Positions 7,732-16,228 of a stretch of 64,000 nt of DNA are shown here, in pieces (the first letter of the stretch is position 1; each line of letters starts with the position of its first letter). Where the stretch lies: contig JBBAUA010000002.1 of NCBI GenBank assembly GCA_040398465.1, positions 156,524 through 220,523 of the forward strand. Direction: 5' to 3'. The translations under genes and the position numbers were made by a program. The notes beneath the pieces are model-generated. The model saw only the letters and a list, made by a program, of their open reading frames with translations, was not told the origin of the DNA and ran no database searches. Source of the stretch: UBA7672 sp040398465 (GTDB lineage Bacteria; Pseudomonadota; Alphaproteobacteria; Caulobacterales; Hyphomonadaceae).

Positions 7732-10344
7732 ATGCGGTCATGGTTTGCATGCGCTTTGGCGCTGACTGCATCGGCTGGCGCCATTGTGGGCGCTCAGACG
7801 GCGTGGGCTCAGCAGCCTGGACAGCCGCCGGCGCAACCGCCCGCCCAGCCTCCGGCGCAACCCACGCAGCAGATCATTGGCCGGATCCTGGTCGAGGGTA
7901 ACCAGCGTATCGAGTCGCGGACGGTCCAGTCGTACCTGCTGGTGCGGCCGGGCGACCCTTTTGACGAGGAACGGATTGGCCTCTCAGTGCGTGCGCTTGG
8001 CGCGACCGGGCTGTTCGCGGACATCCAGATCGAGACGCGCGGGACGGACCTTGTCATCCGCGTGCTCGAGAACCCGATCATCAACCGCATCATGTTCGAG
8101 GGGAACAATGCGGTCACAACCGAGCGCCTCGAGGAAGAGACCGAGGCCGAGCCGCGGCAGACATTCACGCTGTCCAGGGTCGAACAGGACGTACAGCGCA
8201 TTCTCGAAGTCTATCGTCGCGCCGGGCGTTTTGCGGCGACGGTGACGCCGCAGTACAAGGTGCTGCCGCAGAACCGCGCCGACCTGATCTTCGTGATCGA
8301 CGAAGGCCCGACGACAGGCGTGAGCTCGATCAACTTCATTGGTAACGAGGCCTATCCGGACGACAGGCTGCGCCGCGAGATCACCACGCGCCAGTCGCGC
8401 TGGTGGCGGTTCTTTGAACAGGCGGACAACTACAACCCGGGCCAGGTCGAGTTCGACCGCTCGCAGCTCACAGAGTTCTACACGAACGAAGGCTACGCCG
8501 ATTTTCGGGTGATCTCGTCGGTGGCCGAGCTGACGCCGAACCGGCGCGACTTCTACCTGACCTTCACGGTCGATGAGGGGCAGAAGTACACGTTCGGCGA
8601 GCTGAAGGTGCAGACCGAGCTGGAGAAGCTGTCAGGCGAGCGTCTCGCACTGTTCCTGCCCATGAAGCAGGGCGACCAGTTCCGTTCGAAGAGCATCCAG
8701 GACGCGATCGACTCGCTGACATTCGCTGCGGGCATCGCGGGTTACGCCAACGTGCAGATCCGTCCGCGCGAAGTGCGCGATCCGGTCAACCACACGATCG
8801 GCATCACGTTCGAGGTCGATGAAGGCGCGCGCGTTTACATCGAGCGCATCGACATCCAGGGCAATACGCAGACGCTGGACCGCGTCATCCGCCGCGAGAT
8901 TCGCGTGGCCGAGGGCGACCAGTACAACCCGGTGCAGCTCGACAATGCGAAGAGCCGCATCCGGTCGCTCGGCTTCTTCAATCCCGACACGGTCGACATC
9001 ACGGACGAGCCGGGATCGGCACCTGACCGGAGCGTCGTGAAGGTAAAGGTCGAAGAGGAAGCCACGGGCGAACTCGCGTTCTCGGCGGGCTTCTCGTCAC
9101 AGGATGCGTTCCTGTTCTCGGCCTCGGCCCAGCAGCGCAACTTCCGCGGACGCGGCCAGTACCTGTCGGCGCGCATCCAGACGACGTCGCGCCAGCAGGA
9201 CCTGGAGTTCCGCTTCACGGAGCCGAAATTCCAGGACCGCAACCTGGCGGTTGGTCTCGACGTGTTCGTGACGCAATCGGACTTCTTCGACATCGCGGGC
9301 TTCGAGAACTCGATCATCGGCGCCGGCGGGCGACTGCAGATGCCCTTGTCCGACACGGACCAGCTCGGCCTGCGCTATCGCCTGCGCAACGACAACCTGC
9401 AGCTGGACGAACTGCTCCCGGGCGAGGACCCGCTGCAGAACTCGGGCAAGACGAACTGCCAGACGGTGTCGATCTTCCAGTCATCCCTGTGCGACCAGCG
9501 CGGCGACCGGCTGACGTCGTCGCTCGGCTACACGATCACGATGAACCGGAAGAACGACTACATCGAAGCCACGCGTGGTTTCGACGTCAATTTCAGCCAG
9601 GACATTGCCGGGCTCGGCGGCGACGTGAACTACCTGCGCAACGAGTTCGAGGGGTCGATCTACCATGGCTTCGCGCCGGGCTGGCGGCTGCGCTCCCGGC
9701 TCGAGGCCGGTCTGATCGAGAGCTGGGGCGACGAGGGTGTGCGGATCAACGACCGCTTCTTCAAGGGCGGCAACTCGTTCCGCGGCTTCGACGTTGCGGG
9801 CCTTGGGCCGCGCGAGGTCGAGTACGCCTATGCAACCGAGCAGATCGCGCTGGCGCAGGGTGTGGCCCCGCCGGAGTTCTCGCGTCCGCAGCTCAACACC
9901 GATGGAACCCAAGCGGTAGATAGCGCGGGAAACTTCCTTTACGTCACTGCACAGCGCGATGGCGACGGAAACCTGTTGGACCCGACGGTCACGCCAGGCA
10001 ATGCGCTGGGCGGCAAGGCATATGCGATTGCCTCCTTGGAACTTTCCTTCCCGCTGCCGTATGTTCCAGATGAATTCGGGCTCGATGGCGCGTTCTTCTT
10101 CGAGGCCGGCACGGTGGGCCTTCTCGACGAGCGTGACCGCGAGCGGAGCGGACAGCCGGACCCGAATGATCCGCTGCGCGTCCGCTTGGTGGACGACAGC
10201 GCCAGCTTGCGGGCCAGCGCGGGCGTGAGTATCGGCTGGGACTCGCCTTTCGGGCCCATTCGTTTCGACTTCTCGCATATCATTGCGAGCGAAGAGTACG
10301 ACCGGACCGAAAGCTTCCGGTTTGCTACCAACACCAGGTTCTAG
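7732..10344 (+). CDS. bamA: Outer membrane protein assembly factor BamA
   Basis: Central subunit of the BAM machine that folds beta-barrel proteins into the outer membrane. It is 870 residues: a signal peptide ending near QTAWA, a short Gln/Pro spacer made of repeated PPAQ units, five POTRA domains over about residues 45-450, and a C-terminal beta-barrel with the RGFD motif (NSFRGFDVAGLGPRE). The last residue is Phe, as required for BAM recognition. GAGGG precedes the ATG. ompH/skp follows 13 bases later, the classic bamA-skp-lpxD order. Confidence 0.97.
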   Translation: MRSWFACALALTASAGAIVGAQTAWAQQPGQPPAQPPAQPPAQPTQQIIGRILVEGNQRIESRTVQSYLLVRPGDPFDEERIGLSVRALGATGLFADIQIETRGTDLVIRVLENPIINRIMFEGNNAVTTERLEEETEAEPRQTFTLSRVEQDVQRILEVYRRAGRFAATVTPQYKVLPQNRADLIFVIDEGPTTGVSSINFIGNEAYPDDRLRREITTRQSRWWRFFEQADNYNPGQVEFDRSQLTEFYTNEGYADFRVISSVAELTPNRRDFYLTFTVDEGQKYTFGELKVQTELEKLSGERLALFLPMKQGDQFRSKSIQDAIDSLTFAAGIAGYANVQIRPREVRDPVNHTIGITFEVDEGARVYIERIDIQGNTQTLDRVIRREIRVAEGDQYNPVQLDNAKSRIRSLGFFNPDTVDITDEPGSAPDRSVVKVKVEEEATGELAFSAGFSSQDAFLFSASAQQRNFRGRGQYLSARIQTTSRQQDLEFRFTEPKFQDRNLAVGLDVFVTQSDFFDIAGFENSIIGAGGRLQMPLSDTDQLGLRYRLRNDNLQLDELLPGEDPLQNSGKTNCQTVSIFQSSLCDQRGDRLTSSLGYTITMNRKNDYIEATRGFDVNFSQDIAGLGGDVNYLRNEFEGSIYHGFAPGWRLRSRLEAGLIESWGDEGVRINDRFFKGGNSFRGFDVAGLGPREVEYAYATEQIALAQGVAPPEFSRPQLNTDGTQAVDSAGNFLYVTAQRDGDGNLLDPTVTPGNALGGKAYAIASLELSFPLPYVPDEFGLDGAFFFEAGTVGLLDERDRERSGQPDPNDPLRVRLVDDSASLRASAGVSIGWDSPFGPIRFDFSHIIASEEYDRTESFRFATNTRF

Positions 10345-10356
10345 GGTATTAGTGTC

Positions 10357-10974
10357 ATGAAACTCCGAAACATCGTGCTTGCCGCCGCACTCTTCGCTGG
10401 AGCCACCAGCATGGCCGGCGCCGCCATGGCCCAGACGAAAGTCTACATCGTCAACGAGTCCCGGGTGATGGTCGAAAGCAAACTGGGCAAGGCTATGAAC
10501 CAGCAGCTCACGGCGGATGCGCAGCAGGCTGTCGAGCAGCTGGGCCTCAAGACGCTGAAGACCGAAGCCGACACGGAGCGCGCAGCCCTGCAGCCGCAGA
10601 TCCAGTCGTTGACCCCGGAAGCGATCCAGGCCAACGCGACGCTCAAGACGCGCGTCGAGAACCTGAACAAGAAGTATAACGAGCTGGTGCAGAAATCGTC
10701 CGCGCTCGACCAGGGCGTGGAACAGCAGCGCACCGCGAACGCTGTTCGCTTCAACTACGCGCTGGTGCCGGCCATCGATGCGGTCGCCAAGCAGGTTGGC
10801 GCTGATGTGGTGCTCAGCTATGGCTCGGCGCTCTACAACAAGGACTCCGTCGATATCTCGGCGCAGGTGATTGCGCGTCTCGATGCGACCGTGCCGACGC
10901 TTGAAGCGCTGAAGCCGCTGCTGCCGCAACGCCCGGCTGCTCCTGCTGCGCCGCCCGCCGGCGGCGGACAGTAA
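10357..10974 (+). CDS. OmpH/Skp-family periplasmic chaperone
   Basis: Predicted periplasmic holdase that carries unfolded outer-membrane proteins to BAM. It is 205 residues: a signal peptide of about 25 residues ending AMAQ, then a long charged and Gln/Leu-rich stretch that should form the coiled-coil tentacles of Skp, and a Pro/Ala-rich end (RPAAPAAPPAGG). Sequence similarity to Skp is weak, as usual; the assignment rests on architecture and position between bamA and lpxD. Confidence 0.85.
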   Translation: MKLRNIVLAAALFAGATSMAGAAMAQTKVYIVNESRVMVESKLGKAMNQQLTADAQQAVEQLGLKTLKTEADTERAALQPQIQSLTPEAIQANATLKTRVENLNKKYNELVQKSSALDQGVEQQRTANAVRFNYALVPAIDAVAKQVGADVVLSYGSALYNKDSVDISAQVIARLDATVPTLEALKPLLPQRPAAPAAPPAGGGQ

Positions 10975-10998
10975 GTCGAGACCAGGAAGGCGGGGGCT

Positions 10999-12012
10999 GT
11001 GATCGATCCGCGGTTCTACGAGACGTCGCAACCGCTGTCGGCCTCTGAAATCGCCAGCATGCTTGGGGTCGCCATCACACGTGGCGACCCTTTGCTTGCT
11101 GTATCGTCGCTGGCGCCTGCAGGGCAGGCAGGAGCAGATGATCTTGTCTTCGTCGAAAGCGCGGGAGCTGCTGGGCGCCTGGAGGCCGCCGGTGTGTGTC
11201 TTGCGTCGCCTGATGCGGCCCCGGCAGTGCGCGATGGACCGACCGTGATCGCGATCCCGCATCCGCGCGCGGCCTTTGCGAAGATTGGGGAGCGGCTGGT
11301 GAAGTTGCGGATGCTCACAGCAGCGCAACCGGCAATCGATCCTTCAGCGCGGATAGCCTCAAGCGCGGTGCTGGAGCCGGGCGTGGTTGTCGGCGCCGGC
11401 GTCGCCATCGGCGCCAATGTCCATGTGGGCGCCAACGCCGTGATCGGACCCGGCGTGCAGATCGGCGTCAATTCGCGCATAGGCGGCAATGCCAATCTTC
11501 GCTGCGCGCTGATTGGCGATGGCGTGATCATCTATCCGGGCGCCGTGATCGGCGAGGCCGGTTTCGGACTGGCGGGCGGATCGGCAGGCGCGCGGCTAAC
11601 GCCGCATTTCGGGCGCGTGATCATCCAGAATGGCGTTTCCGTGGGGGCCGGCTCGTGCATCGACCGGGGCCTGCTGGAAGACACTGTGGTCGGCGAGGGC
11701 AGCCACATCGATAATCTCTGCCATATCGGCCACAACTGCCAGATCGGCGCGCATGTGGTGATGGCGGCGTTCGCCGGCATATCGGGCTCGTGCGAAGTTG
11801 GCGACGGCGTGCAGTTCGGCGGGCGGGTTGGACTGAAGGACCATGTGAAGGTGGGCGCTGGCGCGCGGATAGCCGCAGGCGCCGCCGTGCTGACTGACGT
11901 TCCGGCAGGTGAGACATGGGCAGGATATCCGGCCAAGCCCAGTCGCACATGGATGCGCGAGCTTGCATGGCTGGCGCGGGCGGCGCAAAAGCGTCCCATC
12001 GTCAAGGAATAG
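10999..12012 (+). CDS. lpxD: UDP-3-O-(3-hydroxyacyl)glucosamine N-acyltransferase
   Basis: Third step of lipid A synthesis: adds the N-linked 3-hydroxyacyl chain. It is 337 residues with an N-terminal uridine-binding domain (about 1-100), then a left-handed beta-helix made of hexapeptide repeats, visible as runs of I-G-x-x repeats from about residue 110 to 300. The catalytic His lies in the HIGHNCQIGAH segment. The start is a GTG at 10999 preceded by AGGAAGG. Note that lpxA, not fabZ, follows directly. Confidence 0.95.
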   Translation: MIDPRFYETSQPLSASEIASMLGVAITRGDPLLAVSSLAPAGQAGADDLVFVESAGAAGRLEAAGVCLASPDAAPAVRDGPTVIAIPHPRAAFAKIGERLVKLRMLTAAQPAIDPSARIASSAVLEPGVVVGAGVAIGANVHVGANAVIGPGVQIGVNSRIGGNANLRCALIGDGVIIYPGAVIGEAGFGLAGGSAGARLTPHFGRVIIQNGVSVGAGSCIDRGLLEDTVVGEGSHIDNLCHIGHNCQIGAHVVMAAFAGISGSCEVGDGVQFGGRVGLKDHVKVGAGARIAAGAAVLTDVPAGETWAGYPAKPSRTWMRELAWLARAAQKRPIVKE

Positions 12013-12043
12013 CCGGGCAGACCGGCCAGGGGCGCCGGCGCAT

Positions 12044-12835
12044 ATGGCTGTAACCATCCACCCAACCGCCATCGTGGAGAAGGGCGCCGAACTCGCCGAT
12101 GGCGTGGAGATCGGCCCGTTCTGCATCGTGTCGGGCAAGGCGCGGCTGGCGGAGAACGTGCGGCTGGTCTCGCATGTCTCGATCGCCGGTTCGACCACGG
12201 TGGGCGCGCGTACGACGATCTATCCGTTCGCTTCGCTTGGCCATCCGCCGCAGGACAACCGCTACAAGGGCGAGGACACCCAGCTGATCGTGGGAACGGA
12301 CAACCGCATTCGCGAGTCGTCTGTATTGCATATCGGAACCATCCAGGGGCGCGGGCAGACCGTGGTTGGCGATCGCTGCCTGCTCATGAATGCCTCGCAT
12401 GTTGGGCATGACGGCATCGTCGGCAACGGCGTGACCTATGCCACCCACGCAGTTACCGGTGGACTCGCGGTCGTCGAGGATCTGGTGACCCTCGGGGGCA
12501 ACTCGGCAGTTCACCAGTTCGGGCGCGTCGGGATGGGCGCGTTCATCGGCGGATGCGCGGCTGTCCTCGGCGATGTGATCCCGTTCGGCATGGTGGACAA
12601 TCAGGGCGCGCTGCACGGGCTGAATATTGTCGGCCTGAAGCGGCGCGGCGCCACGCGCGAGACGATCCATCTTCTGCGCAATGTCTATCGCGAGCTTTTC
12701 CACGGCGCTGGCTTCTTCGAGGATCGGCTGGCGCGGATCACCGAGGAGTCTTCGCATGTGCCGGAGGTGAAGCGAATCATCGATTTCATCGCGGCCGGTG
12801 AGAAGCGGCCGCTGTGCGTACCGAGACCGAGCTGA
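12044..12835 (+). CDS. lpxA: UDP-N-acetylglucosamine O-acyltransferase
   Basis: First committed step of lipid A synthesis: moves 3-hydroxyacyl from ACP to UDP-GlcNAc. It is 263 residues. The protein opens IHPTAIVEKGAELADGVEIG, shows hexapeptide beta-helix repeats, the family block GHPPQDNRYKGE and the catalytic-His region NASHVGHD, then a C-terminal helical domain. The ATG at 12044 matches the conserved N-terminus; an upstream in-frame start would add 45 residues inside lpxD. Its TGA shares one base with the lpxI ATG. Confidence 0.96.
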   Translation: MAVTIHPTAIVEKGAELADGVEIGPFCIVSGKARLAENVRLVSHVSIAGSTTVGARTTIYPFASLGHPPQDNRYKGEDTQLIVGTDNRIRESSVLHIGTIQGRGQTVVGDRCLLMNASHVGHDGIVGNGVTYATHAVTGGLAVVEDLVTLGGNSAVHQFGRVGMGAFIGGCAAVLGDVIPFGMVDNQGALHGLNIVGLKRRGATRETIHLLRNVYRELFHGAGFFEDRLARITEESSHVPEVKRIIDFIAAGEKRPLCVPRPS

Positions 12836-13686
12836 TGTCGGGCGCGCGGCTGGCCATCATTGCCGGGGGCGGCGACCTACCGCGGCGCGTCGCTGAACAT
12901 GCGCGGCGCACAGGCCGCAACCCGCTGGTTGTTGGCCTCAAAGGCTTTGTCGACGCCTCGCTGCTGACGGAGTTTGCCGGCTCCGAGCTTTCTGTTGGCG
13001 AGATCGGTCGGCTGATCCAGCTGATGAAGAAGGAAGGCTGCGAGGAGATGGTCTTCGCCGGTTCGCTGAAGCGGCCGGATTTTTCTTCGCTGAAGCTCGA
13101 CCTAAAGGGCGTGCAGTCGCTGCCCCGGATTCTTGCCGCGGCGAAGATGGGCGATGATGCGCTGCTTCGGTCCGTGATGGATGTGTTTGCGGAGGCCGGG
13201 TTTCGCATCGTGGGCGCCGATGACGTGCTGGATGATCTGCGCGTCGGGCCGGGGCCGTTGGGCGCCATCGCGCCGGGGCCGGACCATTGGTCGGACATCC
13301 GGCGCGCGGCGGAGGTCGCGAAGATTTCCGGCTCGCTCGAGATCGGTCAGGGTGCGGTGGTCTGTGACGGGCTCGTCCTCGCTGTCGAAGCGCAGGAAGG
13401 AACGGACCGGATGCTGGCGCGCATACCGGAACTGGTCGAAGAGATACGCGGGACCCCGGAGGCGCGACGCGGCGTGCTGGTGAAGGCGGCCAAGCCGCAG
13501 CAGGAGCGACGCATCGATCTGCCGACCATCGGGCTGGCCACTGTCGCGGGAGCTGTCAAGGCGGGGCTGGCAGGTATTGCCGTGGAAGCGGGTGCAGCCC
13601 TGGTGGTCGATCGCGAGAAAGTCGCGGCGGCGGCGGATGCTGCGGGGCTGTTCATTGTAGGCTTCACTGCGGCGGATATCGCGTGA
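12835..13686 (+). CDS. lpxI: UDP-2,3-diacylglucosamine diphosphatase LpxI
   Basis: Hydrolyses UDP-2,3-diacylglucosamine to lipid X. LpxI replaces the unrelated LpxH in alphaproteobacteria. It is about 283 residues, with the typical opening LAIIAGGGDLPRRVAEHA and a C-terminal domain with ETQR-like/CDGLVLAVEAQEGTDRML segments. The ATG at 12835 matches the family N-terminus. A GTG 21 bases upstream is an alternative. Position between lpxA and lpxB is the standard arrangement where LpxI was first recognised. Confidence 0.93.
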   Translation: MSGARLAIIAGGGDLPRRVAEHARRTGRNPLVVGLKGFVDASLLTEFAGSELSVGEIGRLIQLMKKEGCEEMVFAGSLKRPDFSSLKLDLKGVQSLPRILAAAKMGDDALLRSVMDVFAEAGFRIVGADDVLDDLRVGPGPLGAIAPGPDHWSDIRRAAEVAKISGSLEIGQGAVVCDGLVLAVEAQEGTDRMLARIPELVEEIRGTPEARRGVLVKAAKPQQERRIDLPTIGLATVAGAVKAGLAGIAVEAGAALVVDREKVAAAADAAGLFIVGFTAADIA

Positions 13687-14825
13687 GCCACGTCTACCTC
13701 GTTGCGGCCGAGGATTCCGGCGACGCCATCGGCGCGGACGTTATCGATGCGATGCGTGCGGCCGATCCGGGGGTGCGGATTTCCGGCATCGGTGGCGAGC
13801 GTATGCGCACGAAGGGCGCGGCGGCCGATGTCGACATGTCCGGGCTGGCGGTGCTTGGCCTGATCGAGGGGCTCAAGGCCTACGGGCGCGTGAAGAAGGC
13901 CGTGGAAGATACGGCCGACGCCATCGCAAAGGCCGACCCTGACAGCGTGGTGCTGATCGACAGCTGGGGCTTCATGTGGCGCGTGGCGCGGGCGCTGAAG
14001 CTGCGTGGGGTGCGGGCGAAGCGGATCAAGCTGATCGGACCGCAGGTGTGGGCGACGCGGCCGGGGCGGGCGCGCGTGCTGGCGCAATGGGTGGACCACC
14101 TGCTGTGCATCCATCCGTTCGAGCAGCCCTTCTATGTGGAATGGGGCCTGCCGACGACGGTGATCGGCAACCCGGCGCTGCATCGTCTGGCAAAGGGCGA
14201 CAGTGTTGGATTCCGGCAGCGGCATGGCATTCCTCCGGAGGCGCCGGTAATCGGCCTGCTGCCCGGCAGTCGCAATGCGGAGATGCGGCGTGTGGCGCCG
14301 ACACTGTTCGAGGCGGTAAAGCGGACGCGTGCCGCTGCGCCGGGCGCGCATGTGGTGTGCATGACGGCGCCCAGTGTTGCTGCCGAGGTGGAGCGGCAGG
14401 CGAAAGAGCAGTCTTATCCCATCGTGCTGGTGCGCGATGAGGCTGAGAAGGCGGATGCGTATGCCGCCATGACCGTTGCGATTGCGTGCTCGGGCACGGT
14501 GACGACGGAACTGGCGGCGCAGGGCGCGGTCGTTGTGACTGGATACAGGCTGGGTTGGATCACCTGGGCGCTGCTGCGCGGCTTCCTGTTCAAGTCGAAG
14601 TACTCTGCGCTGGTGAATGTGGCGGCGGATGCGGAGGTGATCCCCGAGTTCATCCAGACGCGGTTTCGCGCGGACCTGATTGCGGCGTCGGCGATTGACC
14701 GGCTCTCGAAGCCGGGTGTGCTGCGCGCGCAGCAGGAGGCGCAGGCCAAGGCGATTGCGGTGATGAAGGGGACGGGGCGGCCGGCGGCGGAGATCGCGGC
14801 GGAGACGATCCTGCGGTTGTCGTGA
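13683..14825 (+). CDS. lpxB: Lipid A disaccharide synthase
   Basis: Condenses lipid X with UDP-2,3-diacylglucosamine to form the beta-1,6 disaccharide of lipid A on the inner membrane. The 380-residue, GT-B-fold glycosyltransferase has AAEDSGD at the N-terminus, ISGIGGERM, IGPQVWATRPGRA and the nucleotide-binding GLLPGSRNAEMRR segment. It begins with GTG and overlaps lpxI by four bases. It is the last gene of the rightward block and ends at a terminator shared with gltA. Confidence 0.95.
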   Translation: MSHVYLVAAEDSGDAIGADVIDAMRAADPGVRISGIGGERMRTKGAAADVDMSGLAVLGLIEGLKAYGRVKKAVEDTADAIAKADPDSVVLIDSWGFMWRVARALKLRGVRAKRIKLIGPQVWATRPGRARVLAQWVDHLLCIHPFEQPFYVEWGLPTTVIGNPALHRLAKGDSVGFRQRHGIPPEAPVIGLLPGSRNAEMRRVAPTLFEAVKRTRAAAPGAHVVCMTAPSVAAEVERQAKEQSYPIVLVRDEAEKADAYAAMTVAIACSGTVTTELAAQGAVVVTGYRLGWITWALLRGFLFKSKYSALVNVAADAEVIPEFIQTRFRADLIAASAIDRLSKPGVLRAQQEAQAKAIAVMKGTGRPAAEIAAETILRLS

Positions 14826-14843
14826 GTGGCGCGCAATCAAAAC

Positions 14844-14868
14844 GGGCGGCTCTTGCGAGCCGCCCTTT
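14844..14868. terminator. Bidirectional terminator between lpxB and gltA
   Basis: GGGCGGCTC (14844-14852) pairs perfectly with GAGCCGCCC (14857-14865) around TTGC. It is followed by TTT on the plus strand, and by GTTTTGATT on the minus strand, so it can end both convergent transcripts. Confidence 0.85.
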
Positions 14869-14887
14869 CGGTGTCGATGTGTCGTGA

Positions 14888-16192
14888 CTAGGAGCGCGCA
14901 GACAGCGGGACGTAGTTGCGTTGCGGGGCGCCGGTGTAGATCTGGCGGGGCCGGCCGATACGCTGGGTCTTGTCGGTGGTCATCTCTTCCCACTGGGCGA
15001 TCCAGCCCACGGTACGTGCTAGAGCGAACAGAACGGTGAACATCGTCACCGGGAAGCCCATCGCCTTCAGCGTGATGCCCGAATAGAAGTCGACGTTCGG
15101 ATAGAGCTTCTTCTCGATGAAGTACTCGTCCGACAGCGCGATGCGCTCGAGTTCCATGGCGACTTCGAGGAGCGGGTCGTTGATGCCGACTTCCTTGAGG
15201 ACTTCGCGGCAGGTCTTCTGCATCACCGTCGCACGCGGATCGTAGTTCTTGTAGACGCGGTGGCCGAAGCCCATCAGGCGGACGCCGTCGACCTTGTTCT
15301 TCACCTTGTCGACGTGCTTCCTCACATTGTCGACTGTGCCGATTTCCTGCAGCATGTTGAGCGCCGCTTCGTTGGCGCCGCCGTGGGCGGGCCCCCAGAG
15401 GCAGGCTATGCCGGCGGCGATGCACGCGAACGGGTTGGCGCCCGACGATCCGGCCAGGCGGACGGTCGAGGTTGACGCGTTCTGCTCGTGATCGGCGTGC
15501 AGGATGAAGATGCGGTCCATCGCGCGGGCGAGCACCGGGTTGATCTCGTAGTCCTCGGCCGGAACGGCGAAGCACATGCGCAGGAAGTTCGAGGCGTAGT
15601 CGTATTCGTTGCGCGGGCTGACGAAGGGTTGGCCGGAGGAATACTTGAAGGCGCGGGCGGCGATGGTCGGCATCTTCGCGATCATGCGATGCTGGGCGAC
15701 CTTGCGCTGCACGGGATCATCCACGTTGGTGGAGTCATGGTAGAAGGCGGACAGCGCGCCGACGGCGCCGCACATGATCGCCATCGGGTGAGCGTCGCGG
15801 CGGAAACCCTCGAAGAAGCGGTCGAACTGGGCGTGCAGCATGGTGTGCCGCGTGATGGTGCGAACGAAGTCCGAGCCCTCGGTGGCGTTCGGCAGCTCGC
15901 CGTGGAGCAGCAGGTAGCAGACTTCGAGGAAGTTGGACTTCTCAGCCAGCTGGTCGATCGGATAGCCGCGGTGCAGCAGGATGCCGGCGTCGCCGTCGAT
16001 ATAGGTGATCTGGCTCTCGCAGCTGGCCGTCGAGGTGAAGCCGGGGTCCAGCGTGAACATGCCGGTCTGGGCGTGCAACTTGCCTATATCGATGACATCG
16101 GGGCCGATTGAACCGCTGTAGACTGGCAATTCGACGGTTTTCCCGTTGGCGGTGATGCTAGCCTTGCCGTGGGGTTTTACCTTGTTTTCCAT
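14888..16192 (-). CDS. gltA: Citrate synthase (type II)
   Basis: Condenses acetyl-CoA with oxaloacetate at the entry of the TCA cycle. The 434 residues match the hexameric, NADH-sensitive type II enzyme length. Catalytic blocks seen: GPAHGGANEAALNML (His), GFGHRVYKNYDPR (His) and, near the C-terminus, FYSGITLKAMGFP (Asp in NVDFYSG). It is on the minus strand, 36 bases downstream of the gltX stop, so gltX-gltA may be co-transcribed, and it ends at the shared terminator. Confidence 0.97.
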   Translation of the reverse strand: MENKVKPHGKASITANGKTVELPVYSGSIGPDVIDIGKLHAQTGMFTLDPGFTSTASCESQITYIDGDAGILLHRGYPIDQLAEKSNFLEVCYLLLHGELPNATEGSDFVRTITRHTMLHAQFDRFFEGFRRDAHPMAIMCGAVGALSAFYHDSTNVDDPVQRKVAQHRMIAKMPTIAARAFKYSSGQPFVSPRNEYDYASNFLRMCFAVPAEDYEINPVLARAMDRIFILHADHEQNASTSTVRLAGSSGANPFACIAAGIACLWGPAHGGANEAALNMLQEIGTVDNVRKHVDKVKNKVDGVRLMGFGHRVYKNYDPRATVMQKTCREVLKEVGINDPLLEVAMELERIALSDEYFIEKKLYPNVDFYSGITLKAMGFPVTMFTVLFALARTVGWIAQWEEMTTDKTQRIGRPRQIYTGAPQRNYVPLSARS

Positions 16193-16228
16193 CGAGCGTG
16201 TCTCCTCAATATTCAGCGGCGCGCGGGC

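Noticed and set aside
9481..11328. 615-codon minus-strand frame over bamA, ompH and lpxD
   Set aside because: Shadow of three confidently called genes, with no start signal or family features.
13347..15575. 742-codon minus-strand frame over lpxI, lpxB and gltA
   Set aside because: Its Arg/His-rich translation has no domain and runs through real genes on both strands, including the gltA gene in another frame.
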